Assembly: GCA_964465355.1 (NCBI GenBank)
Contig: CAYXJZ010000019.1
Span: 1 to 45,782 of the forward strand
Source of the DNA: JAABTL01 sp964465355
Lineage (GTDB): Bacteria; Deinococcota; Deinococci; Deinococcales; Trueperaceae
Length of the DNA stretch: 45,782 bases
Direction of reading: 5' to 3'
Below, one piece after another: positions 32,050 to 40,366 of the stretch (position 1 is its first letter; each line of letters starts with the position of its first letter). Made by a program: the position numbers and the translations under genes. Below the pieces are notes generated by a model. That model had not been told where the DNA came from, made no database searches, and saw only the letters and a list, made by a program, of their open reading frames with translations.

Positions 32050-32790
32050 TCAGGACCCAAGCGGGACACGGCCAAGCACCGTGGTGGGTCGGGCACTGCC
32101 GCCGCGCGGCTCCACCGAGATGCTCAGGTGCGTGTAGCTGGCTGCGTCAAGCCTTAGTACGGTGCCGCTGGTCAGGCCGAGCGAGACGGGGATGGCTGCA
32201 GCGCTGCCCCCTTCCATCGACTGGCCCCACACCTGGTAGCCCATGCCGCGCGGTGCCGCGCTGCGCAGGACCACCAGCACCACACCGTCCTCGGCGACCA
32301 TCACGGTGCCTGGGCTGCGGCTCCCGCCGGAGGCGGGCAGGGGCCGGCTGACCACGTCGTCGCGCGTGAGCCAGGCCGCCACCAAGGCCCGCTCGGCTTC
32401 GACGGCGCTCCAGCGCGCCTGCCGCTCCAGACCGAGCCCTGTCACCAGCAGCAGGGCGGCGACGGCCAGGGCCAGGCTAGGACCCCACCAGCGCCCGGCA
32501 GCAAGGCCGCGACCAGCGGTGGACGGAGGGATCTCTTGGGCAGGCCTGCTCTCGCGCCGGGCCTGGGCCATGGCTGCGCTGGCCGCTTCCAAGGTCCGCT
32601 GCCTGGCCGTCGTCGATGGCGCCACCGGTGGCAGTGCCTGCACGGCCATGGCCAAGGCCTGACGCATGGCCGCCACCTCGCGGCGGCAATGGGCGCAGCG
32701 CGCCAGGTGCGTCTCGATGGCCAGCCGTTCGGCCGCCTCCAGCTCCTCGCCCATGGCGTAGTCCTGCAGCTTGCGGGGATGCAGCCTCAT
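32050..32790 (-). CDS. zinc-type anti-sigma factor, RskA-like
   Basis: Membrane-bound inhibitor of the ECF sigma factor encoded just upstream. The 246 residues hold the ZAS motif H-x3-C-x2-C (His28, Cys32, Cys35 in THLARCAHC) in the cytoplasmic N-terminal domain, one transmembrane helix (about 103-122; GPSLALAVAALLLVTGLGL) and a roughly 120-residue outer domain like the anti-sigma-K (RskA) C-terminal domain, including VLVVLRSAAPRGMGYQVWGQ and LSISVEPRGGSARPT. The ATG at 32790 overlaps the sigma stop by four bases (ATGA), giving fixed stoichiometry. Release of sigma probably needs proteolysis of the outer domain, as for RskA. Confidence 0.92.
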   Translation of the reverse strand: MRLHPRKLQDYAMGEELEAAERLAIETHLARCAHCRREVAAMRQALAMAVQALPPVAPSTTARQRTLEAASAAMAQARRESRPAQEIPPSTAGRGLAAGRWWGPSLALAVAALLLVTGLGLERQARWSAVEAERALVAAWLTRDDVVSRPLPASGGSRSPGTVMVAEDGVVLVVLRSAAPRGMGYQVWGQSMEGGSAAAIPVSLGLTSGTVLRLDAASYTHLSISVEPRGGSARPTTVLGRVPLGS

Positions 32791-33323
32791 GGCTCACCCC
32801 AACGGTGCCGCAACTTGAGCAGTGCCCGGCGCAGACGGCTCTTGACCGTGCCGATCGGCAGGCCATGCACGTCCGCCAGCTCGCTGTGGCTGCGGCCGTC
32901 GAGGAAGGCGTCCTCCAGGAGGCGCCTGTCGAGCGGGGCCAGCGAGGCGAGGGCCGCCTCGGCCAGGATGCGCGTGTCCTGTTGAGGCCAGGGATCGACG
33001 GAGCCGACCGGGCCGTCCGGATCGATGTCGATCACGGTGGGGCGAGCCTGGAGGGCACGCCAACGCGACCGCGCCAGGTTGCGCGCCATGGTGTAGGCCA
33101 AGGCCCTGACGCTCCCCAAGCGGGGGTCGAAGCGCCTGGCCTCCCGGCACAGCCTCAGGAAGGTGTCTTGCACCACCTCGTCCGCATCCTCCCTGCGCCG
33201 ACAGAGGCGCAAGGCCAACGCCGTCAAGGCCGGCGCCAGCGAGTCGTACAGCTCAGGGAGGGCGGACTCATCACCGTCGGCCACCCGGGCCAGAAGCAAG
33301 GATTCGGGATCCTGAGCGTCCAT
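32787..33323 (-). CDS. ECF RNA polymerase sigma factor, SigK-like
   Basis: 178 residues. Region 2 (about 20-92) includes LYDSLAPALTALALRLCRRREDADEVVQDTFLRLCREA and LAYTMARNLARSRWRAL; region 4 (about 125-175) is LAPLDRRLLEDAFLDGRSHSELADVHGLPIGTVKSRLRRALLKLR. The ATG at 33323 has GGAGGGGGG upstream. It is first in a sigma/anti-sigma operon with a four-base overlap. The SigK label rests on the RskA-like partner and on the CATCC-N16-CGTA promoter in front of its own gene, implying positive autoregulation. Signal unknown; the secreted C-x3-C protein of the same regulon hints at envelope redox stress. Confidence 0.92.
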   Translation of the reverse strand: MDAQDPESLLLARVADGDESALPELYDSLAPALTALALRLCRRREDADEVVQDTFLRLCREARRFDPRLGSVRALAYTMARNLARSRWRALQARPTVIDIDPDGPVGSVDPWPQQDTRILAEAALASLAPLDRRLLEDAFLDGRSHSELADVHGLPIGTVKSRLRRALLKLRHRWGEP

Positions 33324-33337
33324 GCTCCCCCCTCCTT

Positions 33338-33366
33338 AGCTACGCCCCGGAGCGGCGATCGGATGC
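33338..33366 (-). promoter_or_regulatory. SigK-like ECF promoter of the sigma/anti-sigma operon
   Basis: Minus strand GCATCCGATCGC (33366-33355), 9 nt, then GCGTAGCT (33345-33338), ending 14 nt before the sigma ATG. It is the same bipartite pattern as before the secreted-repeat gene, at nearly the same distance from the start. Confidence 0.7.
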
Positions 33367-33419
33367 CATGACCAGGTCGCGCTCCCCCATCATGCTTCAG
33401 CAGGGGGCAGGGGATGGCT

Positions 33420-33659
33420 TCAGCGGGTCTCGACGTCCTCCAGGTGGAAGGTGGTCAGGCCGCTGGGCAGGGCCAGCACCAGGCTGCGCATGCCGTGGTT
33501 GACGCGGATGAGCTGGCCGCGAACAGTCTCGCCGCGGCGGTAGCCCTTGGGGCCGTCGCCTGCGACGAAGCCGTGGCTGTCGCGGGTCATCCTGAATTCC
33601 ACCTGGTCGCCCACACGTAGGCCAGGGAAAGGATCTGAAGAGCTGAGCGTAACGGACAT
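33420..33659 (-). CDS. small unknown protein, possible OB-like barrel
   Basis: 79 residues from the ATG at 33659, which has GGAGG about 8 nt upstream. It contains GLRVGDQVEFRM, GPKGYRRGETVRGQLIRVN and RSLVLALPSGLTTFHLEDVETR, a run of alternating strands of the kind seen in small OB or CusF-like barrels. I do not recognise a family and see no signal peptide or metal site. It lies 96 nt upstream of the sigma factor gene on the same strand, but the ECF promoter sits in between, so it is probably a separate unit. A CTCGT-TGC-ACGAG dyad lies at 33686-33698 in its upstream region. Confidence 0.65.
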   Translation of the reverse strand: MSVTLSSSDPFPGLRVGDQVEFRMTRDSHGFVAGDGPKGYRRGETVRGQLIRVNHGMRSLVLALPSGLTTFHLEDVETR

Positions 33660-33788
33660 GGCGTGACCTCCGGCAAGGCCTGCGACTCGTTGCACGAGCT
33701 TAGGTAACGGGCATCATCACCCGCTTGTGACGGATGGCACGAGGGACAAAGGTCCCTGCCTGGCTTCGTTCTCGGCAGGCGACCGGCC

Positions 33789-34664
33789 TCAAGGATGCGG
33801 CAGGCTGCGTGTGGTGAGCACGGCGGTGGCGATCAACACCGCCACCAGGGCCCAAGCCTCCCAACGGAGACCGCGGGCCATCGCTCGCCGGTCCCTGTCA
33901 TGGCCACTGGCTGCGCCGGTCCTCGGCATGAGTCTGAAGCGGTTCCAAGCTGCCAGAGCCAAGGTGACGAACACGAGCAACAGCTTCGTGATGAAGGCCC
34001 AGCCGTAGCTGGTGGCCACGATCAGCTCGGGTGGGTCGAGATGGCTGCGGGCAGCCAGCAGGCCGCTGGCGAAGAGGAGCAGCACGGCGGTGATCCCGGT
34101 TCGCGACATGCGGGGCAGCGCGGTCGATGGCGCGGCGCGCCACCACCACGGCCAGACCGCCAAGGCCCACAGGCCACCGCCCCAGGCACCGGCCACGTAG
34201 AGATGAAGCCCGTCCAGCACCCGCAACAGCGAGCCGCCCATGGAGGCGCCGTGGGACAAACGGGCGTAGGTGTCGACGAGAGGCAGGGCGAGCAGCAGCG
34301 CGGCCAGTGCGAAGGGGAGGGGCTGCCGCTGCCGCCAGGCCAGCAACAGCAGGGCTAGCAGCAGCAGGGCCAAGGCAGAGCGCCACAGGATCGCTTCGCC
34401 TTGGCCGGTGCCGAGCAGAAGGCCACGCATGAGCGGGAGATCGACGCGCCCGAGCACACGCCAGAGCGTCAGCGGCACGGTGGCCAGCGAGGCGGCCACC
34501 ACGGCCACCGCTGCCACAGCCACCAACCAGCTCATGCGCCTGCGCCAGACCGGGTCGGCTGCCAGTCCAGGGGCCAGCCCTGCCGTCGCCCAAGCTGCGC
34601 CCACCAGCACCACGGCGCCTGTCTGCATCAGCCCTTGCAGGAGGACGCCTGCCAGATCCTGCAC
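33789..34664 (-). CDS. CopD-family copper transport membrane protein
   Basis: 291 residues with about eight hydrophobic helices. The CopD signature region is visible in the second half: LDGLHLYVAGAWGGGLWALAVWP, where the His is a likely copper ligand, then SGLLAARSHLDPPELIVATSYGWAFITKLLLVFVTLALAAWNRFRLMP. CopD proteins move copper across the inner membrane. The GTG at 34664 lies 6 nt after the stop of the YtkA-like lipoprotein gene, so the two form a unit. No CopC or PCu(A)C gene is in the window. Confidence 0.85.
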   Translation of the reverse strand: MQDLAGVLLQGLMQTGAVVLVGAAWATAGLAPGLAADPVWRRRMSWLVAVAAVAVVAASLATVPLTLWRVLGRVDLPLMRGLLLGTGQGEAILWRSALALLLLALLLLAWRQRQPLPFALAALLLALPLVDTYARLSHGASMGGSLLRVLDGLHLYVAGAWGGGLWALAVWPWWWRAAPSTALPRMSRTGITAVLLLFASGLLAARSHLDPPELIVATSYGWAFITKLLLVFVTLALAAWNRFRLMPRTGAASGHDRDRRAMARGLRWEAWALVAVLIATAVLTTRSLPHP

Positions 34665-34670
34665 GGCGAC

Positions 34671-35072
34671 CTAGCGCCCGACCTGCAACGGCAGGCTGGA
34701 CTCCCATGTGTCGCCATCTGGACCCACCACGATCGCGGTCAGGAACCAGTCGCCAGCCATGGCGAGGTCGAGCGCCTCGCTGCGGTACACGCCCGCCTCG
34801 GCCTCAGGCGCAGCGACAAGCAGCGGCGCTCCCATGCCGGCATGGGTCATCTCGGCGCGCACGCTGACCTGCGCACCTTGGACGGGGCCGCCCGCGGCGC
34901 GCGGCCGCACCTCGACCACGACGGGACCGATGCTCACGGGAGCGCCGACGACCTCGATGACGACCTCCCAGCCCGTCGTCGACGAGGCACTGCGGTCGCT
35001 CGGTCGGCAGGCGGTCAACAGGATGGCCAGGCCCAAGGCGAGGAACAGGGCCACGCGGCCCCAGCGCTTCAT
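34671..35072 (-). CDS. YtkA/FixH-like lipoprotein
   Basis: 133 residues. The N terminus is a lipoprotein signal with lipobox LLTAC, so the mature protein should be anchored outside the inner membrane. The Ig-like domain includes VSIGPVVVEVRPRAAGGPVQGAQVSVRAEMTHAGMGAPLL and a C-terminal WFLTAIVVGPDG, like YtkA-type proteins. The THAGM segment offers His and Met as possible metal ligands. It starts 3 nt after the HerA-like gene's stop and is followed at 6 nt by copD, so the three genes look like one operon; a copper-handling role fits CopD. Confidence 0.75.
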   Translation of the reverse strand: MKRWGRVALFLALGLAILLTACRPSDRSASSTTGWEVVIEVVGAPVSIGPVVVEVRPRAAGGPVQGAQVSVRAEMTHAGMGAPLLVAAPEAEAGVYRSEALDLAMAGDWFLTAIVVGPDGDTWESSLPLQVGR

Positions 35073-35075
35073 GCC

Positions 35076-37472
35076 CTAGCCCCCGGCGTCCACCCAGCGG
35101 CCGTCCTGGTCGCGCCAGAAGGGACGCCAGGCCAGGACCACCGTCCTGACCGCCACGTCGGTGGCCTTGGGTCGGACGGGCAGGGTCTCGATCTCGCTTG
35201 TCTCGTCGGCCGTGGCCGCCAGCTTCAGCAGCTCACGTTCCAGCTCTGCCTCAAGCGCCTGCATCTCCTTGGTCACGGATTCGGCGGTGGCCTTGGCGCG
35301 CTCCACCTCGGCGCCCCCGCCCGAAGCGCGGTTCACCGAACGAAGGGCCGTGCCCATGCTGGTCGCCGAAGGGCTCTTGCGGCCGAGGAAGGAGCCGAGC
35401 AAGGTGGTGCCCACCGACACGGCGGCGTCGAGGCGACGCTTCTGCACCGATTGGGCGTGCCGTTCCACGGTCTGCTCCGCCTTGCGAAGCCGTTCGGCCA
35501 GCGTCCTCAGCTTCCGCTCGGTGGCCTGACGCAGCTTCTCCCGTTCGGCATCGACCTTCTCACGGCCGGCCTGGCGCAGACGCAGGCGGAAGGCGGCCTC
35601 GTCCTCGTCCGCCATCGAGATCAGCTTGAGGCCTCGGTGGCGGTACAGCAGCAAGGGCAGGTCGGTGCGGATGGCGCGCGCGAAGTCCTTCTCGGTGGCA
35701 GCCCAGGTCTTGGCGTCGACGCTGCGGACCATGGCCTCGAAGCTGGCGCCGTCTTCCGGCGCCGTGCGCAGGCTGTCGACGTCGATCTCGGCCTCCTCGC
35801 TCTGGCTCCAGTCCGCCCAGACGGCGCCCTGACCGGGTTCCAACCAGCGCGCCACCCGCCTCGACTCGTTCAAGCCGTAGCTGACCTGGTGGTAGTGCAC
35901 GTCGGCCACGCCGAGCACCATGGGGTGGTAGGTCACGGGACCGCGAGCCATGCCGCCGACGGGCAGGAAGCGCTCAGGCACCGAAGGGGGCAGGGCGGGG
36001 CGCGCCTCTACGGCTGCGGTCAAGGCACCGCTGAGGGCTGTGGCAGCCGGCCCCGCCGCCGGACCGGATGCTTCTGCCTTGGCCTCCGGGAGCCGGCGGA
36101 GCTGCTCCCTCGACATGGGCCCGGCCAGGTAGGACATGACCCAGCGGGTGCTGAACAGCGTCGGTGCGCTGTCGTGCACGTTGTGCATGAAGAAGGTCCT
36201 GGCACCGAGGCCGCTCAGGGTGGTGTTGAGCGCGTTGCGGTCGAGCGCTTGGGCGCCGTCGGCCGCCAAGAGGCCGGAGAGGAGGCGGTTCTTGTCCTGC
36301 TCGGTCTGCAGGCGCCCGATGAACCAGGTGCCGGCGTTGGAAAGACCCTTGTAGTCGAGATCGACGGGGTTCTGGGTGGACAGCACCACACCGAGGCCGT
36401 AGGCGCGCGCCTGCTTCATCAGGGTCAGCAGGGGTGCCTTGCTGGCCGGGTTGGCCACCGGGGGCATGAAGCCGAACAGCTCGTCGATGTAGAGCAGGGC
36501 CCGCAGGCTGCTGCTGCCGCTCTGGCTGCGCATCCAGGCGATGACCTCGTTCAGCAGCAGGGCAACCACCGTCTGCCGCTCGGCGTCGGAGAGATGGGCG
36601 ATCGACACCACCGATACCCTCGGTTTGCCGGTGGGGTCGTAGAGCAGCTGGCCGACGTCCATGGAGTCGCCCTGCAGCCAGGTGGCGAAGCTGGGCGAGG
36701 CGAGCACCGCGTTCAGGGCCGCTGCCAGTCGGTTGCGTTCGGCAGCCGGGAAGAAGGCGTTGACCTCCAGCACCCCCACCTGGGCGAAGGGAGGCGTCTG
36801 CAAGCCAAGGACCATGTCGGCGAGCTGTGCGTCACGTCCTGCACGCCAATGATGCTCCAGCAGCCTGGCCAGAAGCACGTGGTCACGGTCGGTCGGATCA
36901 CCGTTGCGACCGACCAGGCTGAGCAGGCCGCTGACGGTGCCGCTCAGGCGTTCGGCCAACAGCTCGCTGTCATCGAGCAGATCGTCGTCCGGCCTGGCCA
37001 GGGAGCGGAGGATGGACAGGGGCCGGCCGGCGGTGGAGCCTGGGGTGTAGACGCGCACCTCGGCGGCCTCGCGCAGCCTGGCGATGCGCTGGCCGTCCTG
37101 CCCGGCATCGGCGAGGCCCTTGCGCCAGCGTTGCGCCTGGTCGGCGGCGAAGGCCTGCAGGTCCATGCCTGCGCGCGCGGCGGCGGCCGGGTCCACCCAG
37201 GGCTCGAAGTCGGCCGGCTCGAGATCGGGGAAGGTGAGCGCCAGGTTGGCCAGGTCACCCTTGGGGTCGATGGCCAGCACCGGCACGCCGTCGATGGCGG
37301 CCTCTTCGATGAGCGCCACACCCAGGCCGGTCTTGCCTGAGCCGGTCATGCCCACGATGACCGCGTGGGTGGTGAGGTCCTTGGCGTCGTAGAGCAGCAG
37401 GCGATCGCTGGGGCTGGCATCGGCTTCCAGCTCCCGGCCGAGGTAGAAGGTGCCGAGTTTCTCGAAGTCCAT
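35076..37472 (-). CDS. HerA/FtsK-like ATPase with DUF87-type core and coiled-coil C terminus
   Basis: 798 residues. The N-terminal half is a RecA-fold ATPase of the HerA/VirB4 group: Walker A GMTGSGKT (41-48), VLAIDPKGDLANL after strand 2, Walker B LLYIDELFGFMPP, and the sensor-like GLGVVLSTQNPVDLDYKGLSN. About residues 590-700 are a long charged coiled coil (REKVDAEREKLRQATERKLRTLAERLRKAEQTVERHAQS), followed by a Gly/Ser-rich GTTLLGSFLGRKS hairpin. Such proteins are thought to move DNA or protein along a hexameric motor; the exact role is unknown. No NurA nuclease is adjacent. It is divergent from polA with overlapping promoters and heads the unit that includes the YtkA-like and CopD genes. 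Confidence 0.85.
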   Translation of the reverse strand: MDFEKLGTFYLGRELEADASPSDRLLLYDAKDLTTHAVIVGMTGSGKTGLGVALIEEAAIDGVPVLAIDPKGDLANLALTFPDLEPADFEPWVDPAAAARAGMDLQAFAADQAQRWRKGLADAGQDGQRIARLREAAEVRVYTPGSTAGRPLSILRSLARPDDDLLDDSELLAERLSGTVSGLLSLVGRNGDPTDRDHVLLARLLEHHWRAGRDAQLADMVLGLQTPPFAQVGVLEVNAFFPAAERNRLAAALNAVLASPSFATWLQGDSMDVGQLLYDPTGKPRVSVVSIAHLSDAERQTVVALLLNEVIAWMRSQSGSSSLRALLYIDELFGFMPPVANPASKAPLLTLMKQARAYGLGVVLSTQNPVDLDYKGLSNAGTWFIGRLQTEQDKNRLLSGLLAADGAQALDRNALNTTLSGLGARTFFMHNVHDSAPTLFSTRWVMSYLAGPMSREQLRRLPEAKAEASGPAAGPAATALSGALTAAVEARPALPPSVPERFLPVGGMARGPVTYHPMVLGVADVHYHQVSYGLNESRRVARWLEPGQGAVWADWSQSEEAEIDVDSLRTAPEDGASFEAMVRSVDAKTWAATEKDFARAIRTDLPLLLYRHRGLKLISMADEDEAAFRLRLRQAGREKVDAEREKLRQATERKLRTLAERLRKAEQTVERHAQSVQKRRLDAAVSVGTTLLGSFLGRKSPSATSMGTALRSVNRASGGGAEVERAKATAESVTKEMQALEAELERELLKLAATADETSEIETLPVRPKATDVAVRTVVLAWRPFWRDQDGRWVDAGG

Positions 37473-37481
37473 GATGGCTGC

Positions 37482-37508
37482 AGTCTAGCCCCGATGCTGC
37501 GTTAGGCT
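37482..37508. promoter_or_regulatory. overlapping divergent leaderless promoters of the HerA-like gene and polA
   Basis: Minus-strand TAGACT (37487-37482) ends 9 nt before the HerA-gene ATG; plus-strand TAGGCT (37503-37508) ends 9 nt before the polA GTG at 37518. Only 15 bp separate the two hexamers, so each -35 region would fall on the other promoter's -10. Confidence 0.55.
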
Positions 37509-37517
37509 GGCAACCAC

Positions 37518-40304
37518 GTGAAGACCTTCTACCTGCTCGACGGCCATGCCCAGGTGTTCCGGGCCTACTACGCCCCCTTCCGTCCGCTGACCAGCCCATC
37601 GGGGGAGAGTGTGAAGGCGGTGCACGTCTTCACCCAACTGCTGCTCAACATCCTGAACAAGGAGAAGCCCGACTACCTGGCCATCACCTTCGACGTCAGC
37701 GACGAGACCACCAGACGGCGAGCCGAGTACCCCGAGTACAAGGCGCAGCGTGAGGCGGCACCGGACGACCTGCACAGCCAGTTCGACCGCATCGTCGAGA
37801 TCATCCAGGCCATGGGCATCCCCACCTTCGTGCTCCCTGGCTTCGAGGCCGACGACGTCATCGCCACCATCGCCGAGCGCTTGCGGGAGCAGCAGGCCGA
37901 CGTCGAGCTGCGCATCGTCAGCAAGGACAAGGACCTGCACCAGATCCTCAGCGACAAGGTGGTGCTGTGGGATCCCACCGACGGCAGCCGCATCGACCCC
38001 GAGCGCCTGTGGGAGATCAAGGGCTATCGCCCAGAGCAGTCGGTGGAGATCCAGACCCTGGTCGGCGACCCGGTCGACAACGTGCCAGGCATCAAGGGCG
38101 TGGGGGTCAAGACAGCAGCCAAGCTGATCGAGCGCTACGGCACGGCCGAGAACGTCATCGCCCACGCTGCCGAGCAGACGCCGAAGCTGCGCGACAACCT
38201 GCTGGCCGGCGCCGAGCTGCTGCCGCTCACCCGCATGCTGGTCACCTTGCACCGCGACCTGCCCCTGTCCTTCGACCTCAGCGATTGCGCCACGCCCAAG
38301 GTCAGCCGTCAACGCCTGCGGCCGCTGTTCGAGACGCTGGGCTTCCGCTCGCTGCTCGAGCTGGTGCCCGATGACGCGCCGCCGCAGGCTGCCAAAGGTG
38401 GTGCCCGCGGCCTCTTCGACATGGAGGCGGCAGGCTCGGATGGCGAGGCCTCAGAGGCGGTCGTCACGGCGGGCCATGGCAACGTGCTGCCCACCAGTGA
38501 CCACAAGGTCGACGACCCTGAGGCCTTGGCGGGCTTCGTGGAGCTGCTCGGCCAGCAGCCCGTGCTGGCCTTCGACACCGAGACCACCGGCCTCAGCGTG
38601 GTGGACGACGACGTCATCGGCTACGCCTTCTCCTGGGAGGTGGGCGAAGGCTGGTACCTGCCTGTGCGCAGCCACAGCGCGCCGGTGCTGGATCCCACCG
38701 AGGTGCGCGAGGCCTTGCGTCCTGCCTTGGAGGACGAGTCGGTCCTCAAGGTGGGCCACAACCTCAAGTTCGACCTCAGCGTGCTGGAACGGGCTGGCAT
38801 CACCGTGCGAGGCCCCATGTTCGACACCATGATCGCGGCCGCCCTGCTCAACCCGGAGCGCCGCACCAACAACATGGACGATCTGGCCCGCGACCTGCTC
38901 GGCCACACCACCGTGCCCATCAGCGAGCTCATCGGCAAGGGCAAGCAGCAGCGCAGCATGCTCGACGTGCCGATGGAGCAGCTCGCCCCCTACGCCGCCG
39001 AGGACGCCGACATCACATGGCGGCTCTACGAGCGGCTCAAAGGCGAGTTGGAGGCGGTGGGGCAGGAGGACTTGCAACGCCTGTTCTTCGACGTGGAGAT
39101 GCCGCTCGTCCGGGTGCTGGCCAGCATGGAGCGCGCCGGGGTCAAGCTGGACGTCCAGCGCCTGAGGGACTACCGCGGCGAGCTGCATGGTCGCATCGAG
39201 GCGCTGCGCAAGCAGGTCATCGAGGCTGCGGGGGTGGACTTCAACGTCGACAGCCCCAAGCAGTTGGGCGAGGTCATGTTCGGGCAGCTCGGCTTCCGCA
39301 TCGTCAGGAAGACCAAGACCGGCGCCAGCACCGACGCCGAGGTGATGGAGACCTTGGCGGCCGAAACCCAACACCCGCTGCCCGAGCTGGTGCTGGAGTA
39401 CCGCGAGTTGACCAAGCTGCTCGGCACCTACGTCGACCCGCTGCCCGACTACGTCTCGCCCACCACCGGGCGCCTGCACGCCTCCTTCCACCAGACGGGC
39501 GCCGCCACCGGCCGGCTCTCCTCCTCGGACCCCAACATCCAGAACATCCCCATCCGCTCGGACGCCGGTCGCGAGATCCGCCGCGCCTTCGTGGCCCAGG
39601 ATGACGACCACTGGCTGCTGACCGCCGACTACTCGCAGGTGGAGCTGAGGATGCTGGCGCACTTCAGCGAGGACGAGGCGCTGATGCACGCCTTCAAGGA
39701 AGGACAGGACATCCACAGCTTCGTGGCTGCGCAGATCTACGGCGTGCCCATCGAGCAGGTGGATGGGCAGCAGAGGCGGGTGGCCAAGACGGTCAACTTC
39801 GGCATCGTCTACGGGCAGACGGCCTACGGCCTGGCGCGCACCCTGCGCATCCCGCCTGCCGAGGCGCAGGAGTTCATCACCCGCTACAAGGCCACTTACC
39901 TCGGCCTCGACCGCTTCCTGCAGCGCTGCATCGAGGAGGCCACCGAGCACGGCTCGGTGCGCACCATCCTTGGTCGGCGCCGGCCGATCCCGCAGGTGCG
40001 TTCCCGCAACTTCAACGAACGCGCCCTTGGCGAGCGGCTGGCCATCAACACCGTCATCCAGGGTTCGGCCGCCGACCTCATCAAGCTGGCCATGGTGCGG
40101 TTGCACGAGCGCCTTGGTCGTGAGGGCCATGGCGGTCGGCTGCTCATCCAGGTGCACGACGAGCTGGTGCTGGAGACGCCAAAGGCCACCGCCGAGGCGG
40201 TCATGGCGGCGACGGTGGAGGAGATGCAGAACGCCTTGCCGCTGCGCGTGCCGCTGAAGGTGGATGCGGCCTTGGGGCCGAACTGGCTGGAGGGCAAGGG
40301 CTGA
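37518..40304 (+). CDS. polA: DNA polymerase I
   Basis: Three-domain repair and Okazaki-fragment polymerase, 928 residues. Residues 1-300 are the 5' nuclease (FYLLDGHAQVFRAYYA; GFEADDVIATIA; VSKDKDLHQIL; GDPVDNVPGIKGVGVKTA). The 3'-5' exonuclease domain keeps its acidic motifs FDTETTGL (Asp353, Glu355), HNLKFDLSVL and YAAEDADIT, so proofreading should be active, unlike Thermus aquaticus Pol I. The polymerase domain has motif A DYSQVELR (Asp704), the O-helix RRVAKTVNFGIVYG with Phe at the ddNTP-selecting position, and motif C VHDELV (Asp881). The GTG start is supported by TAGGCT 9 nt upstream and by the MKTFYLLDGHA N terminus. Confidence 0.97.
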   Translation: MKTFYLLDGHAQVFRAYYAPFRPLTSPSGESVKAVHVFTQLLLNILNKEKPDYLAITFDVSDETTRRRAEYPEYKAQREAAPDDLHSQFDRIVEIIQAMGIPTFVLPGFEADDVIATIAERLREQQADVELRIVSKDKDLHQILSDKVVLWDPTDGSRIDPERLWEIKGYRPEQSVEIQTLVGDPVDNVPGIKGVGVKTAAKLIERYGTAENVIAHAAEQTPKLRDNLLAGAELLPLTRMLVTLHRDLPLSFDLSDCATPKVSRQRLRPLFETLGFRSLLELVPDDAPPQAAKGGARGLFDMEAAGSDGEASEAVVTAGHGNVLPTSDHKVDDPEALAGFVELLGQQPVLAFDTETTGLSVVDDDVIGYAFSWEVGEGWYLPVRSHSAPVLDPTEVREALRPALEDESVLKVGHNLKFDLSVLERAGITVRGPMFDTMIAAALLNPERRTNNMDDLARDLLGHTTVPISELIGKGKQQRSMLDVPMEQLAPYAAEDADITWRLYERLKGELEAVGQEDLQRLFFDVEMPLVRVLASMERAGVKLDVQRLRDYRGELHGRIEALRKQVIEAAGVDFNVDSPKQLGEVMFGQLGFRIVRKTKTGASTDAEVMETLAAETQHPLPELVLEYRELTKLLGTYVDPLPDYVSPTTGRLHASFHQTGAATGRLSSSDPNIQNIPIRSDAGREIRRAFVAQDDDHWLLTADYSQVELRMLAHFSEDEALMHAFKEGQDIHSFVAAQIYGVPIEQVDGQQRRVAKTVNFGIVYGQTAYGLARTLRIPPAEAQEFITRYKATYLGLDRFLQRCIEEATEHGSVRTILGRRRPIPQVRSRNFNERALGERLAINTVIQGSAADLIKLAMVRLHERLGREGHGGRLLIQVHDELVLETPKATAEAVMAATVEEMQNALPLRVPLKVDAALGPNWLEGKG

Positions 40305-40334
40305 ACGCTGCTGGTTCGGCGCGCAAGGCACGAC

Positions 40335-40349
40335 TGTAGCCATGCTACA
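40335..40349. promoter_or_regulatory. operator-like dyad before tetR1
   Basis: TGTAGC-CAT-GCTACA, perfect 6-bp arms around 3 nt, ends 5 bp before the predicted -10 of the TetR gene at 40367. It is positioned for autorepression. Confidence 0.55.
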
Positions 40350-40354
40350 CGCGC

Positions 40355-40360
40355 TAAGCT
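40355..40360 (+). promoter_or_regulatory. candidate -10 of tetR1 (leaderless)
   Basis: TAAGCT ends 6 nt before the ATG at 40367 and no Shine-Dalgarno is present. Confidence 0.5.
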
Positions 40361-40366
40361 AGCGAA

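Noticed and set aside
34401..37340. Very long open frame on the plus strand opposite the HerA-like and copper genes
   Set aside because: Shadow frame caused by high GC and codon bias. The minus-strand genes have clear motifs (Walker A/B, lipobox, CopD) and ribosome or promoter signals; the plus-strand translation is Gly/Gln/His-rich with no domain.
38451..40343. Long minus-strand frame opposite polA
   Set aside because: polA motifs are complete on the plus strand; the antisense product is compositionally biased.
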